This document shows positions 23,611-33,031 of a DNA stretch of 64,000 bases, piece by piece. Origin of the DNA: Xanthostigma xanthostigma (Eukaryota > Arthropoda > Insecta > Raphidioptera > Raphidiidae); the NCBI GenBank assembly GCA_963575645.1, contig OY754475.1:16220509-16284508 (forward strand), read 5' to 3'. A program made the position numbers and the translations under genes. The notes below the pieces were generated by a model. It was given only the letters and a program-made list of their open reading frames with translations. It made no database searches and was not told the DNA's origin. Position 1 is the first letter of the stretch. Each line of letters starts with the position of its first letter.

Positions 23611-24690
23611 GCCCAAGAGTGTTGGTGAGCCTAGTTATATGTAAAATTATATAATTAAATATTAGTTTTTATAATAATTTTTGTATATTTTCTTTTTTCT
23701 TTAACTTGTAGTAAATTTAAATTAGCATGTAACTTAATAATAAACACATAGAGAAAACTTCTAGTAATATTATTGTAACTTCCCCTTAACACTCAATTTT
23801 AGGTTTGTTTGGTTTATGGTCGTCATCGAACGAACTATCGTCTATCACGTCTACGGACAAACCTATAGTCTAATAATTAAGTTAATTAAATTTGCTACAA
23901 CTTCATTTCTCATGAATTTTCCCATAGATACCTAATTATACCTGATATTTTGGTCGAAAATTGGCCACTTTCCCTTTTTCAACTTTTTGGAAAAAAATTA
24001 CGAATATTGGGAACCCTGTATCTTGAGTGCTATTAGACCTAGAACATTAAATTTGGGTTCGAACTGTCGGGAATTTTGTCTACTTTAAAAAAAGTAATAG
24101 TGACCTTCCTCGTCAGAGCCTTCCTATGTGGGTTTTTTTGCACAAAACTAAAAAAAGTCCGAAAAAATTGCGGTTTTTCAGCAATAACTGAGCGCGCTCA
24201 CATTTCAGAAGGCTGCAAATTTGGAAAAACACTATCTAGGTGGATCCAAACAACATATCAAAAAAGCAAGTTTACTGCAATTATTGCAATTTAGGCGATT
24301 TTTTGTGTACGTTATGACTGACCTATAGCTGCTGAGCATGTTTATATTAGAAAACAAAATTTAAAAAATTCCCACAAAGATATGGTCGTTTAAATTAAGT
24401 AATTAATGAAAACCGATTTTTTGAGAATGTTTAAACGAACATATCTTTGAAAACAATGAATTCACGGATTTAGAGCTAAGGACCTTTTTTGTGGGAAATT
24501 TAATTCTGTACAACTTGATGCTATTAAAAATTTTAAAAAATTCTACCAGCTATCCATGTTTGGGTAACAACGTCATTTTTCCCCATGTTAACTCGGTTTG
24601 CGTCATTCACAGGCTTAATCTAGGAAGACATTGGGAGATTTTTTTTTTTTTAAGTCCAATGCTGAAACACTAGCCAATGAGACCAAAAAA

Positions 24691-26446
24691 AAGCATCCAA
24701 TATTACGCAATTTTTTTAAACAAGAATTCTAGCGTGAACAACTAGCAATTTATTTATAAGGCAATAGAGTCGTTATTTTCATTCCATATTGCATTATCCT
24801 ACAACCTTTTTTCGATTTCTTAAATAGGTTCAGTATCACGTACTGACCCTAAATGCACAAAATCCTTACAAATTAGGCGGGCGGAAGTGCCGCCATTTTG
24901 ACAAAAACCGTTTCAGCCTATATCTCCGTAACCGTGCACTTAAGACCAAAAAAGGTAATAACCTTTATTGTAGATAAATTTATTTATTTTTTTTTTTGTT
25001 TAATAATTTTTTTTTGTACCACTTACCGTTTACGACTTATTCAACTATTACGATTTGTTTATTGACTTTTGGACCCATAGATATCTCTTCTAATAATTGT
25101 TTAAACAATAAAATGCTAATGACTTAAGTTTTAAATCTACAAATTTTCTACAACTTTTACTTTAAACTTTTTTTTCTAAAATTAATATTTTTCAAGTTAT
25201 AACGCGTAACATGTTACGCGTTATAACTTGAAAAATATTAATTCTAACAACGCTAATATGAGTATATTTAGTTAGTGCATTTCACCTGAATAGAAACTTA
25301 TTTTTAAGATACATTTTGCAACATTTTTCATTAATGCTCCGCTCCTAATGTTCGTAGCCTGATTTTATATAGCCTATAAGCCTTGCTCGATAAATGGGCT
25401 ATCCAACAAAAACTTTTTTTTTTCAATTTGAACCAGTAGTTCCTGACATTAGCGCGTTCAAACAAACAAACTCTTCAGTTTTATATATTAGTATAGATAT
25501 AGATATGTGAATGAATGAAGAAAAACGTAATATATGGAATAAAGATAATAAATAATGGAAAATAAAATAAGGTAAAGTAAAGGTATGAAATTGCTTTAAA
25601 ATTAAGTCAAGTCAATATATTAATCGAATAAAAAGTGAAATACAGATAAATAAATAAATTATATGTAAATTGGGAATAATGAAATAAAAATGGTTCATAT
25701 TAACTTAATATTTAGGCTAAGTTAGTATTATGTTTGATGAATAACATTTATAGGAATTATTTTGATTGAATAAAAAAATAATTAGAAAATAATGTTGTCT
25801 TGATACTCAAAGAAAAGAAATGACTTTTGAAAATTACATAAAGGTTTTTCCTTTTATCAATAAAATAATTAATAATTATTTATAAAGGTGTGCGTTTGAC
25901 TTTTACGAACACGGCATTAAAAGCACCCAAACGTTAGAATGGTACCGTCGCGTTGGCTAGAATATTTGTACTCCTGTTTGTTTTGATAACAAAAATAAAG
26001 AATATGTAGATACTTATTATATTTTATATTATTTTTATTCTGCACAAAAAATTTAGAAAAAACGGAATGTTTTGTTTTTTGTACACATCGATTTTCTTAA
26101 ATAGGAATTCCATGAGTTATTAACGCCCATGTTTCTCCCATTTTAAAATAAATTTACTTAACTGCTTAGAAGCAAAGAAAAACGTTCTGTAGATTTACAC
26201 ATATGTACGTCAGAACCATTAACAACAATATTTAAGTTTGAAAATTAAATAATGAATCACATTACAACATATTCCTAATGAAAAATCCAAGACAATCACT
26301 CAATATAAATTTTATATTAATATATAATACCAGGTACTTAAATCCCATTGTTACGCCACTGGCACTTCAGTTTTGATGCTAAAAGTCAACATACGCGCGG
26401 AATGGTTTATATGTCCTTATTAACTCTATAGTCTATGATAATCCAG
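24691..26446. other. Intergenic DNA with a perfect palindrome and a dispersed repeat
   Basis: Apart from the palindrome at 25180-25243 and the A-rich repeat at about 25500-25870 (compare 16480-16940), no gene or element is recognised. 24880-24960 contains CTATATCTCCGTAACCGTGC, a motif whose origin is unclear. Confidence 0.4.
25180..25243. repeat. Perfect 64-bp palindrome
   Basis: The 32-base arms meet at 25211/25212 with no spacer: ...AACGCGTAACA|TGTTACGCGTT... It is flanked by unrelated AT-rich sequence. Confidence 0.9.
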
Positions 26447-26545
26447 CTAGAGTAGTAGAGTACTACCAACCTGCCTCTATGACACTTTTGATGTGTCAAA
26501 ATTTTTATTTTGTGCTACTTATTTTATCATTGATTTGGCGTCAGA
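26447..26545 (+). promoter_or_regulatory. Promoter-proximal block
   Basis: CTAGAGTAGTAGAGTACTAC, CTGCCTCTATGA, TTGATGTGTCAAAATTTT and TCATTGATTTGGCGTCAGA precede the ATG, as in sister genes. Confidence 0.5.
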
Positions 26546-28276
26546 ATGAAACCAATATCAATAATTGGATCTGACTTAGGTTCAATGTGCCGATTGTGCT
26601 TATCAAAAGGCGTTGCACTGTTTGACGTATTTAAGATTTCACCCAAAATGAAGAATAGCGTGGCAGGTGTAATAATGAAATGTGCCGCTGTCCAGGTAAG
26701 TTACATTATTCGCGAAGAATATTGAGAAAATGAATTATTTTTATATGAAATTACATTTCTATTCTAATCCGTTTTCTTATTAATTTATAATTCGCAACTT
26801 GTACACGCTACCTATAGAATCAGATCTATGCTATCATTACAATATTTTTTATATTAAAATTTAATTTAGGTCCCGAGATATTTTTGCAAATATTGTTTCA
26901 AATTAAATTAAAACGACATATTCACTAGTTTTTATTCCTACAGTGCCGCTAGCATCACAACTGAGCTATTTTTCTCCGTGGAATTTTGTTCCTAAATTTG
27001 CAAATTTTAATATTAAAAAATGATATCAATAATTAAAATTTCTCTTGATTGCCAGATAACTAGAGGCGACGGGATGCCAAAATTCATCTGTCAATCATGT
27101 TACACTCAACTGGAGAAAACTCACCAGTTTCAGATGCAAATAGAGAATTCTGACAGAACACTGCGACGCTATTTTCAGCAAACCAATAAAAAACCAATCA
27201 AAACTGAAAGTTCTGTTCAACCTTCTGAAAATCATTTAATCTTTAACACTAATAAGGATGTCGTGAAATGTGAATCTGTTGAGTTCCAAGATGGTTCTGA
27301 TTTAAATCTTGGTTGGAAAGAGAACGACCCTGCAATTTTCAGCGAAGAAAATAAACATAACGAAGAAATATTTATAAAATCCGAAATCAAAGATGAACCG
27401 ATGGATGACAATTTATTGTTTCTAACAGAGTCAGTCGACGATACGGTAAACGCATCGTTTTTCGCCAATGAAAATGAAGATAACTGCGAAGACTCGAAAA
27501 TTAATATTGGCCATGCATCGGAGATTTCGTGTTTACGTTCTGCCACTGTGACTGAAAATTTCAGTAAGTGTGATGAAACAAATGAAAATCACAAAACAGC
27601 AAATGAATTGAAATCTTATAAATGCGACATTTGTAACAAGTGTTTTTTACAGTCATTCGATTTAAATAGACACAAACGTGTTCATGCTGGTGAGAAACCT
27701 TATCAGTGTGACCTTTGTAATAAGTTTTTCTCTCAATTGAAACATTTGAATGAACACAAGCGTAGACATACTGGTGAAAAACAGTATCAGTGTGACCTTT
27801 GTAATAAGTCTTTCTCTCGGCCATCCAATTTAATTCTACACAAGCGTAGTCATACTGGTGAGAAACCTTTTCAGTGTGATATTTGTAATAAGTGCTTTTC
27901 TTCCTCATTCAGTTTAATTTTACACAAACGTGTTCATACTGGTGTAAAACCTCATCAGTGTGACCTTTGCAATAAGTTTTTCTCTCAGTTAAAACATTTA
28001 AATGAGCACAAGCGTACACATACTGGTGAGAAACCGTATCAGTGTGACCTTTGTAATAAGTCTTTCTCTCAGTCAGGCTCTTTATATAATCACAAGCGTA
28101 TACATACTGGCGATAAACCGTATCAGTGTGACCTTTGTAATAAGTGTTTCTCTCAGTCATCCGATTTGAGTAAACACAAGCGTATACATACTGGTGAGAA
28201 GCCTTATCAATGTGACCTTTGTAATAAGTTTTTCTCTCAGCTAAGCAGTTTAAATATGCACAAGCGTTTACATTAG
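26546..28276 (+). CDS. ZAD-C2H2 zinc-finger protein (8 fingers)
   Basis: Exons 26546-26695 (50 codons, donor GTAAGT) and 27056-28276 (acceptor TTGCCAG) give 456 aa, one of the two shortest finger arrays among the complete genes. ZAD ligands C15, C18, C62 and C65 are present (exon 2 reads MPKFICQSC). Exon 1 carries SDLGS as in the gene at 17341. One acidic linker unit (SEIKDEPMDD) is followed by eight C2H2 fingers. Fingers 2 and 5 share CNKFFSQLKHLNEHKR, suggesting an internal block duplication. The segment after RRYFQQ is altered (TNKKPIKTE instead of LFTSDEPIKTE). A hAT-like element is inserted immediately behind the stop codon. The intron is 360 bp and free of insertions. Confidence 0.85.
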
Positions 28277-28278
28277 AG

Positions 28279-28563
28279 CAGGGGTTTCCAAACTTTTAAT
28301 AATTGCGACCCACTTTTTAGAAACTCAATTTGCGGAGGCCCAAGTCATTCTCGGCGCACTGAATTTTTCAGAATTACTTGACTATAGCCAGAAAAGATAT
28401 CTCAACAAAAAAAAAATAATTTTTATCTTTTTATTACATTTTGTTTACATTTATTTTAACGTGACCGCTTGTCAAAAATATACATTCAAGATCTTTTTGA
28501 GACCCAGCAAAAATCGATTCGCGACCCACCAGTGGGTCCCGACCCACAGTTTAGGAAACATTG
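28279..28563. mobile_element. hAT-like MITE inserted at the stop codon
   Basis: CAGGGGTTTCCAAACTTT at the left and the complement of AGTTTAGGAAACATTG at the right form terminal inverted repeats, and GTGGGTCCCGACCCAC lies near the right end. The flanks CATTAGAG and CATTACGT look like a decayed 8-bp target duplication that includes the gene's TAG (28274-28276). Confidence 0.6.
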
Positions 28564-28586
28564 CATTACGTTTTTTTTTTTTTTAA

Positions 28587-29133
28587 TTTATCGGAACCAT
28601 TAGCTAATTTACCATTGGACCTAAAAAAATTCTCAAATATCAGTTTCCTAGATCAAACCTGTGAACGGCGCAAATCGAAGTTGTTTCCCATTATTTAATT
28701 TGAGAAAAACGACGTGTTTACTCAAACATGGATAGCTGGTAGAAAATAACATTTAAATTTTTGATATCAGCATTTTGTAGAGAATTAAATTTCCGATTCT
28801 CCACGCAAATAGACATAGTTGCTGAACGTGTTATATTAAAAATTAATTTTAAAAAATTTTCCACAAAGATATAGTCGGTTAAATTAATTAATTAATGATA
28901 AATAATCGATTTTTTGAGAATGTTTAAACGGGCATATTTTTTAAAAAACAATGATTTCACGCTATTAAAAATTAACCAGCTATCCATGTTTGGGTAAAAA
29001 CGTCATTTTTCCCCATGATTAAATGGGAAACAAACTCGGTTGGCGTCGTTCACAGGCTTGATCTAGGAAGACATTGGGAGAATTTTTTTAGGTCCAATGC
29101 TAAAACATTTGCCAATCAGACCGAAAAAAAAAC
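28587..29133. repeat. 3'-flank palindromic element (most complete copy)
   Basis: The left arm TTAGCTAATTTACCATTGGA, TTCCTAGATCAAACCTGTGA, GGATAGCTGGTAGAA pairs with the right arm ACCAGCTATCCATGTTTGGG, CACAGGCTTGATCTAGGAAG, TCCAATGCTAAAACATTTGCC. The centre near 28860 is AT-rich. The same element follows the genes ending at 15167, 21384 and 46520, with a remnant after 5312. Confidence 0.7.
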
Positions 29134-29259
29134 CTCCGATTATACGCAAGTATTATAAACAAGAATTCTTGCGCGAACAACTGTTATAAGCAATTTATTT
29201 ATAAGAATTAACTTAAATATTGATAAAACATCGTTCACATAAGAATTATGTATTGTTTT

Positions 29260-29720
29260 TTTTTGTTTTAACATCGATATTAAAACATCAATGTGTTGTT
29301 TGCATCCCTAATCCAGACAGCTGACACTGGTAGTTTAGTTGAAAAGCTTCCAGTGAGAAATCGCCGTCTGTTGATCCCATCTCACCGTTACTAGCCGCTC
29401 CCGAGTATTTCTCCCCTGACCGAGCGGACACCTTGTGGCTGTGTCGTCGCCAGAATCCTGATCGATTTCTCCCACCCGTTTGAACGGGCGTTTCGGCTAC
29501 CGTTTTCTTGCTAAGTTAGACTAATATTGTTTCTTTAATGATATTTAAAAAAAAAATTAATATGTATATCGTATATTTTGTAAGGTGTAATGTACAATAA
29601 ACGCTGATCTTTTCAATTCGAAAATACGCTGGTTTATTCTTTTCTTATTACGCATTTGTAATCACTGCATTGTACCGTAGTTTCAGTCGAGCCGATCCCG
29701 TCTGACGAAAAGCCATGATT
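29260..29720. other. GC-richer stretch of unclear origin, possibly an LTR-element fossil
   Basis: 29310-29510 is notably GC-rich for this window (CTCACCGTTACTAGCCGCTC, CTGACCGAGCGGACACC), followed by an AATAAA at about 29596. It could be part of an old LTR, but no matching second copy, coding part or target duplication was found. Confidence 0.2.
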
Positions 29721-29769
29721 CGTTGCAACATAAAGTTATGAATGAATGCCTTAGCTTTATTTTATAATA

Positions 29770-30100
29770 ATAATACACTTGTTACAAATATAATAGTGAT
29801 TACAATTTAACATGGTGAGCTTTTCCAAGGTCCAAAAATAATTCTTAGTCCACTTTTATATACTGCATCTATCATCTTCAGAGCAGACTTACTCGCTGAT
29901 GCATAGGCAATATTTGCATAATCCAGTTTTGATCTTATTAGTGCTTGAAATAATATATGTAGTAGATTTTTTTGATCAGAGTCCCAGTGGTGGTGACTGA
30001 GCACTTTTAGTTCGTCTAACCTTCTCTTGCATTTATCTTTCAGAATTTTTTTGAGTGAAGAATCCAAGTTAAATGTATGTTCAATATTATAACTTCATGA
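29770..30100 (-). mobile_element. LINE fragment (C-terminal reverse-transcriptase region)
   Basis: On the minus strand the frame reads RRLDELKVLSHHHWDSDQKN, LIRSKLDYANIAYASAS and SGLRIIFGPWKSSP, the usual Jockey-like LINE region downstream of the reverse transcriptase. It is truncated on both sides. Confidence 0.65.
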
Positions 30101-30181
30101 TAGTCTACTTAGTCTGCATATGTATAGTAATCTCATAAAGTTTTATTTTGGATTGCCAAAAATTTTCCTCTTTTCTGTAAA

Positions 30182-31160
30182 TAGAATAGAATAGAATAGA
30201 TTTTTATTGTCAATTAGAAATTACAAAATTTTATCTGACATGTCAGTACAAGTAAATTAAAATTTAAAGTTAATAAATTCATTGATAGAATAGAACCCAT
30301 TTGAAAGAAGTAAATCCTTAATTTTTTTCTTGAAAGCACTCGAGGTAATAGTGCGATAATTATCAGGAAGTTTGTTATATAAAGTTGCTCCAAAGTTGTT
30401 AGGGTTGAATTTGAAAATATTAATATTAGCCCTTGGGACATCTAAATTATTTTTTCTACGCGTGTTATACTGATTTGATTTGCTGATAATTATTTAAGTT
30501 TTTACGGACCTCTAGTAGACAGTAATAAATATAAATGTACGGTAAAGTCCAAATACGTCTATTTATAAGTGTGCCTTTGCAGGATTCATATCTATTTAGA
30601 CATAATTCTCGTGATCTTTTTCTGCATTATAAAAATTTTCATCGAATGCGCACTATTACCCCAGGCGAGGATTCCATATTTTAATATAGGATATATAAAA
30701 CCATAATAGATATTATTTAAAATAACGCTGTCATTAAACAGACCCCTTGCCTTATTATGGCCTTAGTTGAAAATGAGTATCCATTTTTGTTTGCCTAGTG
30801 TCCTAGCATGTTAGTTCCAATTTGCTTAATATTTTTTCTTGAATAGTAAATGAGTAAATCATCTGCGTATAAATGTGCTTTGGCAGGGTATTTTATATTG
30901 CATAATCGTTTATTGCAATTAGAAATAAGGTAAGTGCCCAAAACTATACTTTGTGGAATAAATCTTGCTTGTGTAGCTTGTTAAGACTATAATATATATC
31001 CCGTTCTGACTCTGAATTATCTTTCGCTTAAAATGTTTTCAATGAATTTAGTTATATTGCCTTTGATATTCCAATCTGTGAACTTGTTTATTATTTTACC
31101 TTTTCAAGTTTTATCAAACGCATTTTGTAAATCAATAAAAAATATATACAATATGTAAAC
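30182..31160 (-). mobile_element. Second, degraded LINE fragment
   Basis: On the minus strand, FFIDLQNAFDKT (reverse-transcriptase motif) near 31140 is followed by FLIAINDYAI. Near the 3' end comes NFGATLYNKLPDNYRTITSS then FKKKIKDLLLSNGFYSINEF. The frame is broken many times. A short (GAATA)n tract at 30184-30201 marks the 3' end. Confidence 0.6.
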
Positions 31161-32129
31161 ACGTAAGGTGCACATAGGGAAATTAACATTGGGAAAAAAT
31201 GACTGGATCAGAGTGAGCCTTGAAATCTTGTTTTTCAATTTGCAAAATGAATGTGTATACTACCGAAGAAAATATTCAAATGATTACAACATAAACGGAC
31301 ATTTTTTATTAATGGGACATTAAATTCCCAAAAATACTTAAATATGGTGCGAGATCAAATATCTCCGCCTATTCGTGTTGAACCTAAAGACATTGGGTCA
31401 CTGATTTGCCAACGCACATACGTCATACCAGTCAGACAATTTTTGAATGAAATGTTTCCAAAAATTTTATGAGCTTTAATTTGACATAAGAATTTTTTAC
31501 CATGCGACGTACCGTTTTTGAGTCCTACGCTGAAACCCCAAAAGTGGTACCTTCTTGGTGCTCCCCTCCCTCCGGCTCACCTCCTAAACGTCAGGACTTT
31601 TGGTATGTTTACTCCCTAAGGACCCTAAACAAGTTTCTGAAGAAATCGCTTAGGGGCTTGCTCACGCACTCTACTTCTTTATTCACTGGACTATAATGTC
31701 ATTTATAATTACATAAGTAAAATTCTCATTTTAAATCTGTACAGTATCTATATACAACAGACTGGACATACGCAATATTCTAATTTTCATGTTACATTGT
31801 GTGGTAGACAAAGACGACCGATTCGCGGTGCGCGATGTATTAGACAAAATTGAATTTATACAGCTATTTTTCTATATAAATGAGTATAAAAAAACTGTTT
31901 CGGCAGATTCCGTTGTACGAAATCTATGTAAAATTATCTCCTCTTTCGTTTAAGACAGGTTTCGAACCGATCTGATTTAAATTGAGCGAGTAATAAGCGT
32001 TTTTTCTTTATTGCTCCTCTCTGAGGCCAAAATTCAAAAATCGAATGACCGTAGGGTTTAATCTGCCTGGAGACGAATCGAACAAAAAAAAGTTTTTTAA
32101 AATCGGTTAGGCAGTTCTTGAGTTATAAA
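31161..32129. other. Intergenic DNA with one dispersed repeat
   Basis: 31900-32115 matches, in inverse orientation, the intron sequence at 61440-61630 (AACCGATTTTAAAAAACTT, TTCGATTTTTGAATTTTGG on one strand). 31500-31690 is a GC-richer open stretch without recognised similarity. Confidence 0.45.
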
Positions 32130-32974
32130 CAGTGTTGCCAGTCTAGTACAAATTGTACTAGATCTAGTACTTTTTTGTCATTTTCTGTACGCTCGTACGT
32201 TGAAGCAAAAAATCTAGTACTTTTTAATAAATCTAGTACTTTTTAATACCCAATGTCCACACACCCACCACATCAAACGAAAAAAAGGGAAATTACCAAA
32301 AAAAAGACTTTTTTGTTGTGAAAATGAAACGATCTTTTTTTTCGCTCTCCTTACGATAAAATTTTTGAAATTAGGTTGTTAAAAAAAAGGTGAATGACCT
32401 TTTTTTTTTTGCTCTCCGATTCTGCACACAACAAAAATATTTAAGCCTGGTTGTTACAAAAAAGGTCATTTCTGGTCGGCAAATCTTAAAATCGTCTGTA
32501 TATATTTTTTTTATGTATGTTCACCGATTTCTCCGTCAATTATGGACCGATTTTCAATTTTTTTTTTATTCGAAAGAGTGCACCTCAGAGGTGGTCCCAT
32601 CGGAACCAAGTCAGGATCTGATGGTGGAATCCGGGGAAATCGAGGGAAACTCTCAAATTTCAAAGGCACGCATGTATGTATGTTCACCGATTTTTAGTGT
32701 TAGATTAACACTAAAAAGAGAAATATAAAATATTTTTAACAAAAAAATTGAACCGACTTCGCATTAAAAAGTAAAAAATAATTGCGTATTGAAATGTTTT
32801 GGAGTCGGTGTAGTTCTCGGAATAGATTTCATTTTGGCTGACACCGACTGCAAAACATTTCAATACGCAATTATTTTTTAGTGTGAAGTCGGTTCAATTT
32901 TTTTGTTAAAAATATTTTATTTTTACCCTGATCTAGTACGCAAAACAAAAAACTTCTACTTTCTAGCAACACTG
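32130..32974. mobile_element. hAT-type non-autonomous element
   Basis: CAGTGTTGCCAG at the left and CTAGCAACACTG at the right are terminal inverted repeats. They are flanked by the 8-bp direct repeat GTTATAAA (32122-32129, 32975-32982), which fits the hAT target pattern nTnnnnAn. CTAGTAC motifs are repeated near both ends. A smaller inverted-repeat element is nested at 32725-32930. Confidence 0.8.
32725..32930. repeat. Nested inverted-repeat element
   Basis: AAAATATTTTTAACAAAAAA, TTGAACCGACTTC and CAATACGCAATTATTTTTTA occur as inverted copies around a centre near 32830, inside the hAT-type element. Confidence 0.7.
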
Positions 32975-33031
32975 GTTATAAATGGTGTAACTAACCCGAC
33001 TTAGTCTTATATAGATAGATTTGGCGTCAGA

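Larger units (their letters stand above)
21629..24323. mobile_element. 2.7-kb foldback element holding a Cys-rich gene remnant
   Basis: The ends GACCAGTCATA and its complement TATGACTGACC are followed by near-identical inverted arms (21660-22290 plus 23145-23230 on the left; 23570-24300 on the right; e.g. GCGCGCTCAGTTATTGC against GCAATAACTGAGCGCGC). A unique loop of about 330 bp lies between. The left arm alone is interrupted by a PIF/Harbinger copy, so that copy came later. It lies inside the 3'-flank palindrome of the gene ending at 21384. Confidence 0.7.
21395..24690. repeat. 3'-flank palindromic element with a nested foldback
   Basis: The left arm (21400-21628: GGGCCCAATGTTTTAGCATT, CTTCCTAGATCAAACCTGTG, GGATAGCTGGT) starts about 10-20 bp after the stop codon. 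The right arm (about 24540-24690: ACCAGCTATCCATGTTTGGG, CTAGGAAGACATTGG, CACTAGCCAATGAGACC) is its complement. The loop has been split by the element at 21629-24323. Confidence 0.7.

Noticed and set aside
31502-31696. Small GC-richer open frame as a gene
   Set aside because: No recognisable domain, splice partners or conservation; probably a chance frame.
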